DNA from: an uncultured Blastococcus sp.
GTDB lineage: Bacteria; Actinomycetota; Actinomycetes; Mycobacteriales; Geodermatophilaceae
Assembly: GCA_902805535.1 (NCBI GenBank)
Contig: CADCTN010000230.1
Span: forward strand, 1-51,721
DNA length: 51,721 nucleotides
Direction of reading: 5' to 3'
Shown: positions 1 through 9,016 of the stretch, piece after piece
Position numbering within the stretch: position 1 is the first letter of the stretch
How the letters are laid out: the number at the start of each line of letters is the position of its first letter
Notes under the pieces: model-generated
The model's database searches: none
What the model was told of the DNA's origin: nothing
What the model saw: only the letters and a program-made list of their open reading frames with translations
Made by a program: the position numbers and the translations under genes

Positions 1-1169
1 ACCTGGGCCTGCCCGCCGAGCTTGCCCTCGGTGCCGACCTCGCGGGCGACCCGGGTCACCTCGTCGGCGAAGGAGGACAACTGGTCGACCATCGTGTTCA
101 CCGTCGACTTCAGTTCCAGGATCTCCCCGCGCGCGTCCACGGTGATCTTCTGGCTCAGGTCACCCCGGGCCACCGCGGTGGCCACCTGGGCGATGCCGCG
201 CACCTGCCCGGTGAGGTTGGCGGCCATGAGGTTCACCGCGTCGGTGAGGTTCTTCCAGGTGCCGGCCACGTCCGGGACCACGGCCTGCCCGCCGAGCCGG
301 CCCTCGGTGCCCACCTCGCGTGCCACCCGGGTGACCTCGTCGGCGAACAGCCGCAGGGTGTCGGTCAGGGAGTTGATCGTCTCGGCCAGTTCGGCGACCT
401 CGCCGCGGGCCGACACGGTGATCTTGCGCGAGAGGTCGCCCTCGGCGATGGCGGTGGCGGCCGACGAGATGGAGCGCACCTGGTTGGTGAGGTTGCTCGC
501 CATGGTGTTGACCGAGTCGGTGAGCGCCCGCCAGGTGCCCGCCACGCCGCGCACGTCGGCCTGGCCGCCGAGCTTGCCCTCGGTGCCGACCTCCCGGGCC
601 ACCCGGGTCACCTCGTCGGCGAACGAGGACAGCTGGTCGACCATCCTGTTCACCGTGCTGCCGATGCGGCGGAACTCGCCGCGGAGCCTGCGGCCCTCGA
701 TCTCCAGGGCCATGTGCTGGGACAGGTCGCCCTCCGCGACCGCGTCGAGCACCCGGGCGATCTCGGCGGTCGGCGCGGCGAGATCGTCGATGAGAGCGTT
801 CACGGCCTGCACCCCGGCCGCCCACGCGCCGTCGTAGGACTCCTCGTCGAGCCGCTCCGACATGCGCCCGTCGCGGCCCACGACCCGGCTGATCCGCAGC
901 AGGTCGCGGCTGTGCCGCTCCTGCAACGCCACCAGCTCGTTGAACTGCTCGACCACCTCGCTCGCCGGCCCCTCGCGGCGGGCCAGCCGGACGTCGAATC
1001 GGCCGCGCCGCACCAGCGCCAGGGCCTGGGCCAGCTCGACCAGCAGCGCCCCGTCCTCCACGGGAGCCCCCTCGACGGGAGCCTCGATGCCGGAACCGTC
1101 GTCGGGCACCACCGCCGGTGGTTCGGAATCGGCGGGGACCACCGCGCGTGTCTGCCGTGTCGCCGTCAT
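1..1169 (-). CDS. Multi-HAMP signalling protein, C-terminal part cut off by window edge
   Basis: The 389 visible residues are the N-terminal part of a soluble signalling protein. It is most likely a cytoplasmic hybrid histidine kinase of the tandem-HAMP (Nik1-like) type, but any kinase domain would lie beyond the left edge and is not seen. Residues 1-40 are Pro/Asp-rich and look disordered. Weak HAMP-like units begin near 54 and 97. Clear ones follow with GDLS cores at 147, 244 and 336, and the linker [14 protein letters not shown] recurs about every 92 residues. There is no membrane segment, so input would be cytosolic. The ATG at 1169 has GGAGG five bases upstream. The gene is divergent from the SpoIIE phosphatase gene, which suggests, without proving, a shared signalling role. 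A kinase-less scaffold is the alternative. Confidence 0.8.
   Translation of the reverse strand, partial: MTATRQTRAVVPADSEPPAVVPDDGSGIEAPVEGAPVEDGALLVELAQALALVRRGRFDVRLARREGPASEVVEQFNELVALQERHSRDLLRISRVVGRDGRMSERLDEESYDGAWAAGVQAVNALIDDLAAPTAEIARVLDAVAEGDLSQHMALEIEGRRLRGEFRRIGSTVNRMVDQLSSFADEVTRVAREVGTEGKLGGQADVRGVAGTWRALTDSVNTMASNLTNQVRSISSAATAIAEGDLSRKITVSARGEVAELAETINSLTDTLRLFADEVTRVAREVGTEGRLGGQAVVPDVAGTWKNLTDAVNLMAANLTGQVRGIAQVATAVARGDLSQKITVDARGEILELKSTVNTMVDQLSSFADEVTRVAREVGTEGKLGGQAQ
9..630. repeat. 276-bp tandem coding repeat (HAMP units)
   Basis: Blocks beginning at 9, 285 and 561 are near-identical over about 65 bases and lie exactly 276 bases (92 codons) apart. They encode the conserved GTEGxLGGQA / EVTRVARE linker of successive HAMP units. 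The exact period and DNA-level similarity suggest duplication within the gene or ongoing gene conversion, and make this stretch prone to copy-number change or misassembly. Confidence 0.8.
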
Positions 1170-1284
1170 GAGTGCCTCCACCTGCCGGGAAATCGGAGCC
1201 GACGCCCGGAAGGACCGGCCTGCCTGGGCATCACCGAAACGACTCCAGCAGACTGCACCCGTGCCCCATCGACTCGAGCGGCGG

Positions 1285-3333
1285 ATGCGCTTTCCGTCCG
1301 ACATGCAGTCGATCAGTCGCGTCCGACGGATTATCCACGACCTGCTGGCCGAGACCGCGGACCACGGCACTGCCGGCGACGTGCCGGAGTTCGTCGACGA
1401 CGTGGTCCTGCTGGCCAGCGAGCTCTGCGAGAACGCCGTGCTGCACGCCGGCACCGCGTTCGACCTGGCGGTGGTGGCCGACGACGACGAGGTCACCGTC
1501 GCCGTCACCGACCGCGGCCCGGGCGCCCTGGAGCTGCAGCTGGCCGAGCCGCGCCGGCGCTACGGGAGGGCCGCCACCCACGGCCGCGGCCTGACCCTGA
1601 TCGCGCGTCTGGCGACGAGCTGGGGCACCCGGCACGAGGCCGACGGCCAGCACACGGTGTGGTTCAGCATCGCCCGGCGACAGGGAACCGTCGCGGAGCC
1701 GGCCGCAGCCCCGGCACCCGAGCACGAACGCGGCTGGTCCGCGGCCGAGGAAGCCCGCTGGCTGCTGCACGTGCCGGCGTCCCTGGCGCGCCGCCTCGAT
1801 CCCGTCGACCTGATCCGGGAGCTGGCCGCCCGCCTGCGCGACATGGCCGACGCCGCGGCCGTCGTCGTCGAGGTCGACCGCGGCGACGGCACCGGGGCCC
1901 AGGAGCTGGTGCGCGCCGGCGCCCTCCCGCCCGAAGGGGCCGCGGCGCCAGGGAGGGTCCTCGACGTCCCGCTGCCGACCACGACCGGCCTGCACGGCAC
2001 CATCCGGCTCGTCCTGCGCGATCAAGCCGACGCCGTCCGCGCCCGCGAGCTGACCGAGCTGATCGCCGGGCGTGTCGCCATCACCGCCGAGTCGCAGTGG
2101 CTGCGAGAGGTCGACCAGCGCCGCCGGGCGTGGACGGCCTACCTGGTGGAGGCCAGCGAACTGCTCGGCCAGTCCCTCGACCTGGACCTGACGGTCGCGC
2201 TCGTGCCGCAACTGGTGGTGCCGCGGCTGGGTGCGTGGTGCGCGGTGCTGCTGCCGGAGCCGTCGAGGCGACTGCGCCTGGCCGCGATTGCGCACGCCGA
2301 CGAGGACCGGCTGCCGGAGCTACGCGCGGTGCTCGACCCCGACGCCGTGCCGGGTCCCCCACCACAGCTGCGCGCCCGGCTCGCGTCGGCCCATCGAGGT
2401 GGCGCGCCGTCCTGGTTCTCCGACCCCGAGGACGGTGTCGCGGTCGCGCTGCGGGCCGCCGGGGCCTCGACGGGGGTGTTGCTGGTGGGGCGCCCGGCCG
2501 GGGGCCTGCACACCCCCGAGGACCTGCTGCTGATCGAGGACATCGCCCGTCGCGCCGCGCTGGCGATGCACAACGCCCGGACCGCCGGCGAGCACGTGCG
2601 GGTGTCGCAGGCGCTCCAGGCTGCGCTGCTGCCGCGCGCGCTGCCGCAGGTGCCGCAGATCGACTTCGCCGCGGAGTACCTGCCCGCGAGCAGCGGGGCA
2701 GACGTGGGCGGCGACTTCTACGACGTGGTCGAGGTCGGCCCCGAGCAGTGGCTGGTCACCATCGGCGACGTGTGCGGCAAGGGCGCAGGGGCCGCGGCCC
2801 GTACCGGTCTGGTCCGCGACGTGCTCCGGGCGCTCGTGCGGGAGGGCCGCCCGCTGGTGCAGGCGATCGAGATGCTCAACGACGTCATGGTGCAGGCGGG
2901 CGACCCGCAGCAGTTCTGCACCCTCGCGGCGGCGATGGTGAGCCGGGACGGGCACGACGGGCGATCGGCGCTCGCGGTGGAGCTGGTGCTGGCCGGGCAC
3001 GCCCAACCGGTCGTGGTCCGCGCCGACGGCACCGCCGAACTGATCGGCCGGTTCGGCACCGCACTCGGTCTGGTCGAGACCGTCGACCTGCACTGCACGC
3101 AGCACCTGCTGGCCGCAGGAGAGACGCTGCTGCTCTACACCGACGGCATCACCGAGTCCCGGCGCGGCCTCGATCAGTTCGACGAGAACCGCCTGCTCGA
3201 GGCGGCCGCCGCCGCGTCCGGCACGAGCGCCGCGCGGCTCGTGGCCACCGTGAGCGAGGCCGTCCAGCGCTTCGCCGACGGCCTCCCCGGCGACGACATC
3301 GCCCTGCTCGCGGTCCGTGCCGTGCCCGGCTAG
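1285..3333 (+). CDS. RsbW-type ATPase / GAF / SpoIIE (PP2C) phosphatase fusion
   Basis: A 682-residue partner-switching regulator. Residues 1-130 are a GHKL ATPase of the anti-sigma-factor (RsbW) type: N-box SELCENAVLHA near 45-55, G1-like DRGPG near 82, G2-like HGRGLTLI near 105. The middle (about 170-420) looks like GAF-type sensing plus a helical linker. Residues 430-680 are a PPM/SpoIIE phosphatase with GGDFYD, GDVCGKG, LYTDGITE and GDDIALLAV metal-site motifs. Family knowledge: such proteins phosphorylate and dephosphorylate STAS anti-anti-sigma factors. No STAS or sigma gene is in the window. The start chosen is the ATG at 1285; GTG 1261 is in frame and possible. The stop overlaps the convergent cobN stop by a few bases. 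Confidence 0.85.
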   Translation: MRFPSDMQSISRVRRIIHDLLAETADHGTAGDVPEFVDDVVLLASELCENAVLHAGTAFDLAVVADDDEVTVAVTDRGPGALELQLAEPRRRYGRAATHGRGLTLIARLATSWGTRHEADGQHTVWFSIARRQGTVAEPAAAPAPEHERGWSAAEEARWLLHVPASLARRLDPVDLIRELAARLRDMADAAAVVVEVDRGDGTGAQELVRAGALPPEGAAAPGRVLDVPLPTTTGLHGTIRLVLRDQADAVRARELTELIAGRVAITAESQWLREVDQRRRAWTAYLVEASELLGQSLDLDLTVALVPQLVVPRLGAWCAVLLPEPSRRLRLAAIAHADEDRLPELRAVLDPDAVPGPPPQLRARLASAHRGGAPSWFSDPEDGVAVALRAAGASTGVLLVGRPAGGLHTPEDLLLIEDIARRAALAMHNARTAGEHVRVSQALQAALLPRALPQVPQIDFAAEYLPASSGADVGGDFYDVVEVGPEQWLVTIGDVCGKGAGAAARTGLVRDVLRALVREGRPLVQAIEMLNDVMVQAGDPQQFCTLAAAMVSRDGHDGRSALAVELVLAGHAQPVVVRADGTAELIGRFGTALGLVETVDLHCTQHLLAAGETLLLYTDGITESRRGLDQFDENRLLEAAAAASGTSAARLVATVSEAVQRFADGLPGDDIALLAVRAVPG

Positions 3334-6300
3334 ACGGTCGTCCCGCTGCCTTCCAGCTCGCCCTCGGTATCCAGGTACGCCTGCTGGAGCTCGGCCAGCA
3401 GCGCCGGATCCGGCTCCGCCCACATCTTCCGGTCCACCGCCTCCAGCAGCCGCTCCGCGATGCCGTGGAGCGCCCACGGGTTGGACTTCTCCATGAACTC
3501 GCGGTTCTCCGCGTCCAGCACGTAGGTCTGCGCGAGCTTCTCGTACATCCAGTCGGCGACCACGCCGGTGGTGGCGTCGTAGCCGAACAGGTAGTCGACG
3601 GTCGCGGCGAGCTCGAAGGCGCCCTTGTAGCCGTGCCTGCGCATCGCCGCCAACCACTTGGGGTTGACCACTCGCGCGCGGAACACCCGAGCGGTCTCCT
3701 CGCTCAGCGAGCGGGTCCGCACGGACTCGGGCCGGGTCGAGTCGCCGATGTAGGCCGCCGGGGCGCGACCGGTCAGGGCGCGGACGCTCGCGACCATCCC
3801 GCCGTGGTACTGGAAGTAGTCGTCGGAGTCGGCGATGTCGTGCTCGCGGGTGTCGACGTTCTTGGCCGCGACGGCGATCCGCTTGTAGGCGGCTTCCATG
3901 TCCGGGCGGGCCTGCACTCCGTCCAGGTCGCGACCGTAGGCGTAGCCGCCCCAGACCGCGTACACCTCGGCGAGGTCGGCATCCCCACGCCAGTTCCGGG
4001 AGTCGATCAGCGACAGCAGACCGGCCCCGTAGGCGCCCGGCTTGGACCCGAAGACCCGCGTCGTGGCCCGTCGGCGGTCGCCGTGCGTGGCCTCGTCGGC
4101 GTCCACGTGGGCCTTCACGTAGTTCTGCTCGTCCGGCTCCGCCAGCCCGGCGACCATCGTCACGGCGTCGTCCAGCATCGTGACCACGTGCGGGAAGGCG
4201 TCCCGGAAGAAGCCGCTGATCCGCACGGTGACGTCGATCCGCGGCCGCCCGAGCTCGGCCGGTGGGATCGGCTCCAGGCCGGTGATCCGGCGCGAGGCGT
4301 CGTCCCACACGGGACGGACGCCCAGCAGCGCGAGCACCTCGGCGACGTCGTCGCCCGAGGTGCGCATCGCCGACGTCCCCCACACCGACAGGCCGACGGA
4401 ACGGGGGTACCCGCCGGTGTCGGCCCGGTAGCGGTCGAGCAGCGACTCGGCCATCGCCTGGCCGGTCTCCCACGCCAGCCGCGACGGCACTGCCCGCGGG
4501 TCGACGGAGTAGAAGTTGCGCCCGGTCGGCAGCACGTTGACCAGCCCGCGCAGCGGTGAGCCCGACGGTCCGGCGGGAACGTAGCCACCCTCGAGGGCGT
4601 GCAGCGTCGCGTCCAGCTCGTCGGTGGTGCGGTCGAGGCGCGGCACGACCTCGTCGACGGCGAACCGGAGGACCGCTTCCACCGCCTCGTCCGACCGGCC
4701 GAGCACCTCGGAGACGACCTCGGGCACCGCATCGGCGGTCCACCCCCGTGCCTCCATGCCCTCGACCAGCGTCTCGGCCCGGGCCTCGACGTCGTCCGTG
4801 GCCTGCCGCCCGGCGGTGCCGTCCTCGGTCAGGCCGAGTGCCTCGCGCAGGCCCGGCAGGGCGACCGAGCCGCCCCAGATCTGCCGGGCCCGCAGGATGG
4901 CGAGCACCAGGTCGACGCGGTTCCGGCCGCTCGGCGGGGACCCGAGGACGTGCAGCCCGTCGCGGATCTGGGAGTCCTTGATCTCGCAGAGCCAGCCGTC
5001 GACGTGCAGGATCATCTCGTCGAAGTGGTCGTCCTCGGGCCGGTCCGCGAGGCCTAGATCGTGGTCGAGCTTCGCGGCCTGCAGCAGCGTCCAGATCTGC
5101 GCGCGGACGGCGGGCAGCTTCGCCGGGTCCATCGCGGCGACGTTGGCGTGCTCGTCGAGCAGTTGCTCCAGCCGGGCGATGTCGCCGTAGGAGTCGGCGC
5201 GCGCCATCGGCGGCACCATGTGGTCGACCAGGGTGGCGTGCGCGCGGCGCTTGGCCTGGCTGCCCTCCCCCGGGTCGTTGACCAGGAACGGATAGACCAG
5301 CGGCAGGTCACCCAGCGCGGCGTCGGGTCCGCAGGACGCCGACATGCCGACGGTCTTGCCGGGCAGCCACTCCAGGTTGCCGTGCTTGCCGACGTGCACC
5401 ATGGCGTGGGCGCCGAACACCGACCGCAGCCACCAGTAGGCGGCCAGGTAGTGGTGGGACGGTGGCAGGTCGGGGTCGTGGTAGATCGCGATCGGGTTCT
5501 CCCCGAATCCGCGCGGCGGCTGCACCATCACGACGACGTTTCCCGCCCGCAGCGCCGCGAAGACGATCGCGCCGTCGCTCTCGTCGACGAACAACGAGCC
5601 CGGCGCCGGGCCCCAGTGCTCCTCCACCGCCTCGCGGAGGTCGGCGGGCAGCGTCGCGAAGAAGGCCCGGTACTCCGAGGGACCGATGCGGACCGGATTG
5701 CCCTCGAGCTGCTCGGAGGTCAGCCAGTCGGCGTCCTGTCCGCCGGCCGCGATCAGGGCGTGCACGAGCGCGTCCCCGTCGAGCCCGGCCACACCGGGCA
5801 GCGCGCCCGGCCCGTCGAACGGGCCGATGTCGTAGCCCTGGCCGGCCATCGCTGCCAGCAACCGGACGACGGAGGCCGGCGTGTCCAGGCCGACCGCGTT
5901 GCCGATGCGGGCGTGCTTGGTCGGGTACGCCGACAGCATCACCACGATCCGCCGCTGGGCAGGTGGCGTGTGCCGCAGCCGGGCGTGCGCCACCGCGGTG
6001 CCGGCCACGCGGGCGGCGCGCTCGGGATCGGCGACGTAGGAGGTGAGACCGTCGGCGTCGATCTCCTTGAAGGAGAACGGCACGCTGATCAGCCGGCCGT
6101 CGAACTCGGGAATCGCGACCTGGTTGCCGACGTCGAGCGGCGACAGCCCGTCGTCGTTCGCCGCCCACACCTCGCGGCTGCTGGTGAGGCACAGGCCCTG
6201 GATGACCGGGATGTCGAGGGCGGCCAGCTCGCCGACGTCCCAGGCCCCGTCGTCCCCACCTGCCTGGGCGGTGGCCGGACGGGAACCACCGGCCGCCAGC

Positions 6301-6947
6301 ACGGTGACGACCATGGCGTCGGCCGTGCGCAGCGTCTCCAGCAGACCCGGGTCCACGGTGCGCAGGCTGGCGGTGAACACCGGCAGCGCCTGCCCGCCGG
6401 CCTCCTCGATCGCGGTGCAGAGCGCCTCGACGAAGGCGGTGTTCCCGGCCAGGTGGTGCGCCCGGTAGTAGAGGACAGCGACCGTCGGGCCCTCCGTGGT
6501 GCGGGAACGGCGGGACAGCACTCCCCAGTCGGGGGCCACCGAGGGCGGCTGGAAACCCTCGCCGGTGAGCAGCGTCGTGTCGGACAGGAAACGGTGCAGC
6601 TGGACGGGGTTGTCGGGCCCACCCTGGGCGAGGTAGCCGTGCGCCTCGGTGGCGACGCCCATCGGGACCGTGGAGAGCTCCATCAGCTCGGCGTCGGGGA
6701 GCTGCTCTCCACCCAGGACCACGACCGGTGCAGGACCGGCCAGCAGCGGCGCGAGCAGCTCCTCGTACTGGCGACGCACGCCCAGGATCCGCACGACGAC
6801 CAACGCGCTGCCCTCGACGAGCGTCGCGACGCCGGCGTCGTCGAGACGGGCGGGGTTGCCGAGCCGCCAGGCCGCGCCGCTGGCGCGGGCCGACAGCAGG
6901 TCGGTGTCGCTGGTGGACAACAGGGAGAAGACGGGCTGGTCGCTCAC
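3330..6947 (-). CDS. cobN: Cobaltochelatase large subunit CobN
   Basis: A 1205-residue ChlH/BchH/CobN-family subunit, full length for the family. It binds hydrogenobyrinic acid a,c-diamide and inserts Co(II), using ATP hydrolysed by an AAA+ partner. The family motif HGNLEWLPGK lies near residue 520, and CobN-like sequence runs end to end. The partner is likely the ChlI/ChlD fusion at 17009, since no cobS/cobT pair is visible. The GTG start at 6947 has GAGTGAGG seven bases upstream and follows a cobalamin riboswitch, so expression should fall when adenosylcobalamin is high. It ends tail to tail with the SpoIIE gene, the two stop codons overlapping, with no room for a terminator. Confidence 0.95.
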   Translation of the reverse strand: MSDQPVFSLLSTSDTDLLSARASGAAWRLGNPARLDDAGVATLVEGSALVVVRILGVRRQYEELLAPLLAGPAPVVVLGGEQLPDAELMELSTVPMGVATEAHGYLAQGGPDNPVQLHRFLSDTTLLTGEGFQPPSVAPDWGVLSRRSRTTEGPTVAVLYYRAHHLAGNTAFVEALCTAIEEAGGQALPVFTASLRTVDPGLLETLRTADAMVVTVLAAGGSRPATAQAGGDDGAWDVGELAALDIPVIQGLCLTSSREVWAANDDGLSPLDVGNQVAIPEFDGRLISVPFSFKEIDADGLTSYVADPERAARVAGTAVAHARLRHTPPAQRRIVVMLSAYPTKHARIGNAVGLDTPASVVRLLAAMAGQGYDIGPFDGPGALPGVAGLDGDALVHALIAAGGQDADWLTSEQLEGNPVRIGPSEYRAFFATLPADLREAVEEHWGPAPGSLFVDESDGAIVFAALRAGNVVVMVQPPRGFGENPIAIYHDPDLPPSHHYLAAYWWLRSVFGAHAMVHVGKHGNLEWLPGKTVGMSASCGPDAALGDLPLVYPFLVNDPGEGSQAKRRAHATLVDHMVPPMARADSYGDIARLEQLLDEHANVAAMDPAKLPAVRAQIWTLLQAAKLDHDLGLADRPEDDHFDEMILHVDGWLCEIKDSQIRDGLHVLGSPPSGRNRVDLVLAILRARQIWGGSVALPGLREALGLTEDGTAGRQATDDVEARAETLVEGMEARGWTADAVPEVVSEVLGRSDEAVEAVLRFAVDEVVPRLDRTTDELDATLHALEGGYVPAGPSGSPLRGLVNVLPTGRNFYSVDPRAVPSRLAWETGQAMAESLLDRYRADTGGYPRSVGLSVWGTSAMRTSGDDVAEVLALLGVRPVWDDASRRITGLEPIPPAELGRPRIDVTVRISGFFRDAFPHVVTMLDDAVTMVAGLAEPDEQNYVKAHVDADEATHGDRRRATTRVFGSKPGAYGAGLLSLIDSRNWRGDADLAEVYAVWGGYAYGRDLDGVQARPDMEAAYKRIAVAAKNVDTREHDIADSDDYFQYHGGMVASVRALTGRAPAAYIGDSTRPESVRTRSLSEETARVFRARVVNPKWLAAMRRHGYKGAFELAATVDYLFGYDATTGVVADWMYEKLAQTYVLDAENREFMEKSNPWALHGIAERLLEAVDRKMWAEPDPALLAELQQAYLDTEGELEGSGTTV

Positions 6948-6979
6948 AGCGCTACCTCACTCGGGGTCCGCGCCCCGGG

Positions 6980-7082
6980 TCGACGGGCACGGCAGCCGGA
7001 GTGTCTGGCTCGCCCGGTCACCCGGGCTCACAGTGGCGGGACCGCGCCGGACTCGCACCGGCTTCCTCGCTGACTGACGTGA
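6980..7082 (-). promoter_or_regulatory. Cobalamin riboswitch in the cobN leader
   Basis: Read on the minus strand, the leader holds the conserved cobalamin riboswitch core in order: GGAAGCCGGTG (7066-7056), GCGGTCCCGCCACTGTG (7045-7029) and the B12-box-like GAGCCAGACAC (7011-7001). These features are diagnostic of the class. It sits 33 bases before the cobN start, so it most likely controls translation or elongation into cobN in response to adenosylcobalamin. The outer limits are approximate. Confidence 0.9.
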
Positions 7083-7089
7083 TGAGGGG

Positions 7090-7095
7090 ACCGTA
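7090..7095 (-). promoter_or_regulatory. Candidate -10 element for the cobN riboswitch transcript
   Basis: TACGGT on the minus strand fits the actinobacterial TANNNT -10 pattern and lies about 7 bases before the inferred riboswitch start. No good -35 is visible. Confidence 0.35.
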
Positions 7096-7150
7096 CCCGG
7101 CGAGCGGTGTCACGGGAGCCGGGGCCGCGGCGCCCCCGGCGGCGAGGCAG

Positions 7151-7156
7151 TAGCCT
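7151..7156 (+). promoter_or_regulatory. Candidate -10 element for cobG, leaderless start
   Basis: TAGCCT ends 10 bases before the ATG at 7167, where no Shine-Dalgarno sequence is seen. That spacing would put transcription initiation at or next to the start codon, so cobG may be leaderless, as is common in actinobacteria. No -35 box is evident. Confidence 0.3.
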
Positions 7157-7166
7157 CACCGGCGCG

Positions 7167-8336
7167 ATGACATCCGGACCGACCGAGGATCGCCGCCTCC
7201 ACGCTCGCGTCGACGCATGTCCCGGCGCGCTGCAGCTGCACCAGGCGGCCGACGGTGGCCTGGCGCGGGTCCGCATCCCGGGCGGCGCACTGACCGCGGC
7301 GCAGCTGCGGGTGCTCGGCGCCGCTGCCCGGGACCTCGGCGACGGCGCCCTGGAACTGACCAGCCGGGGAAATCTGCAGCTGCGCGGGCTGCCGCCAGGC
7401 GCGGACGGCGAGCTGGGTGCCCGGCTCGCCGACGCCGGCCTGCTTCCCAGCGAGACGCACGAGCGGGTGCGCAACGTGCTCGCCAGCGCCCTGAGCGGCC
7501 GCACCGGTGGCCTGCTCGACGTCCGCCCGTGGGTCCCGGAGTTCGATGCCGCGCTGTGCGCCGACGCCGGCCTCGCGGACCTGCCCGGCCGGTACCTGGC
7601 GGCCTTCGACGACGGCCGCGGGGACGTCGCCGGGCTCGGTGCCGACGTCGGCCTCCTGGCTCTGGACGACCGGACCGTGGCGCTGCTCCTGGCCGGCGCC
7701 GACAGCGGGGTGCGCACGACCCCGGACGGTGCCGTGGCGATCGCGCTGGCCGCCACCCGTGCCTTCCAGCGCGAACGCGCCGCCCAGGGCGGCACCGCCT
7801 GGCGCCTGGCCGAACTGGCCGCGGGACCGGCGCGGGTCGCGGCCGCCCTCGGCGGGTCGACGAGCGCTCCGGTGACGGTCCCGCCGGCGCCCCTGACCGG
7901 CCCGGCCGGCGCCGTTCCCCAGGTCGACGGGCGGACCGCGCTCGTCGCCGTCGTCCCGCTCGGCCGGTTGACCGCGGACCAGGCGGACCTGCTCGCCGAC
8001 ACGGCGGCCACGGACGTGCAGGTGACGCCGTGGCGCAGCGTCGTCCTCCCGGACCTGACCGATGCCACAGCGGCCGCCGCGCTGTCGGCCACCGGTCTGG
8101 TCCTCGACCCGGGAAGTCCGTGGCTCACGGTGACCGCGTGCGCCGGGCGACCCGGATGCGCGAAGTCGCTGGCCGACGTCCGCGGCGACGCGGCGCGGGC
8201 CGTCGCGACCGGCACGCTGCCACTGCAGGGGGCACGCCAGCACTGGTCGGGGTGCGAACGGCGCTGCGGGCGACCGCACGGGGACGTCGGGGACGTCGTC
8301 GCGACGCGTTCCGGGTACCGGATCGCCGCGACGTAG
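7167..8336 (+). CDS. cobG: Precorrin-3B synthase CobG (nitrite/sulfite reductase fold)
   Basis: A 389-residue ferredoxin-dependent nitrite/sulfite-reductase-like protein. In cobalamin synthesis CobG uses O2 to hydroxylate precorrin-3A before ring contraction, marking the aerobic route. The early motif [14 protein letters not shown] matches the family. The C-terminal cysteines for a [4Fe-4S] cluster are present as CxxxxxC near 325-331 and GCERRCGRP near 361-369. The ATG at 7167 begins at the family-typical position; a GTG-initiated extension upstream is Arg-rich and unlikely. The gene starts divergently from the cobN riboswitch and is followed after 59 bases by cobH. The neighbourhood separates it from sulfite reductase. 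Confidence 0.88.
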   Translation: MTSGPTEDRRLHARVDACPGALQLHQAADGGLARVRIPGGALTAAQLRVLGAAARDLGDGALELTSRGNLQLRGLPPGADGELGARLADAGLLPSETHERVRNVLASALSGRTGGLLDVRPWVPEFDAALCADAGLADLPGRYLAAFDDGRGDVAGLGADVGLLALDDRTVALLLAGADSGVRTTPDGAVAIALAATRAFQRERAAQGGTAWRLAELAAGPARVAAALGGSTSAPVTVPPAPLTGPAGAVPQVDGRTALVAVVPLGRLTADQADLLADTAATDVQVTPWRSVVLPDLTDATAAAALSATGLVLDPGSPWLTVTACAGRPGCAKSLADVRGDAARAVATGTLPLQGARQHWSGCERRCGRPHGDVGDVVATRSGYRIAAT

Positions 8337-8395
8337 CCTCGCCCCGAACGGCGCTCCGCGGCGCCACCACCGACCCGACGGAGACCGCGCACCAG

Positions 8396-9016
8396 ATGTA
8401 CGAGTACGAGCGGGACGGCGCCACGATCTACCGGCAGTCGTTCGCCACCATCCGCGCCGAGGCCGACCTCGCGGGGCTGCCCGATGACGTCGCCCAGGTG
8501 GCGGTGCGGATGATCCACGCCTGCGGTCAGGTGGACCTGGTGCAGGACCTCGCCCACTCCCCCGCCGTCGTGGAACGGGCGCGGCAGGCACTGGACGCCG
8601 GAGCGCCGGTGTTCTGCGACGCGCAGATGGTCGCCTCCGGTATCACCCGCCGCCGGCTCCCGAGGGACAACGACGTGATCTGCACCTTGAACCACCCACG
8701 CACCCCCCGCCTGGCCGCCGAGCTCGGCACGACCCGCACGGCGGCGGCCCTGGAGCTGTGGGGTGAGCGGCTCGGGGGGGCGGTCGTCGCCATCGGCAAC
8801 GCGCCCACCGCGTTGTTCCACCTGCTGGAGATGGTGGCCGCGGGCGCGCCCCGGCCGGCCGCTGTCCTCGGCATCCCGGTCGGTTTCATCGGCGCCGCAG
8901 AGTCCAAGGACGCCCTCGCCGCCTCCGACCTGGACTTCCTCGTCGTCCGGGGCCGCCGCGGCGGCAGCGCCATGACCGCCGCCGCGGTGAACGCGATCGC
9001 GAGCACCGAGGAGTGA
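8396..9016 (+). CDS. cobH: Precorrin-8X methylmutase CobH
   Basis: A 206-residue enzyme that moves the C11 methyl group to C12, converting precorrin-8X to hydrogenobyrinic acid. The catalytic-histidine region [11 protein letters not shown] lies near residue 38, and IGNAPTALF and [13 protein letters not shown] are family hallmarks. The start is the ATG at 8396; SD pairing is weak (GGAG 13 bases upstream). Its TGA overlaps the GTG of cobIJ by four bases (GTGA), so the two are translationally coupled. Confidence 0.93.
   Translation: MYEYERDGATIYRQSFATIRAEADLAGLPDDVAQVAVRMIHACGQVDLVQDLAHSPAVVERARQALDAGAPVFCDAQMVASGITRRRLPRDNDVICTLNHPRTPRLAAELGTTRTAAALELWGERLGGAVVAIGNAPTALFHLLEMVAAGAPRPAAVLGIPVGFIGAAESKDALAASDLDFLVVRGRRGGSAMTAAAVNAIASTEE

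Noticed and set aside
714-4559. A very long open frame on the plus strand through the SpoIIE gene and antisense to cobN
   Set aside because: In DNA this GC-rich, antisense frames stay open by codon bias. Its translation is Arg/Gly/Pro/His-rich without domains, while cobN and the SpoIIE gene are clear on their own frames.
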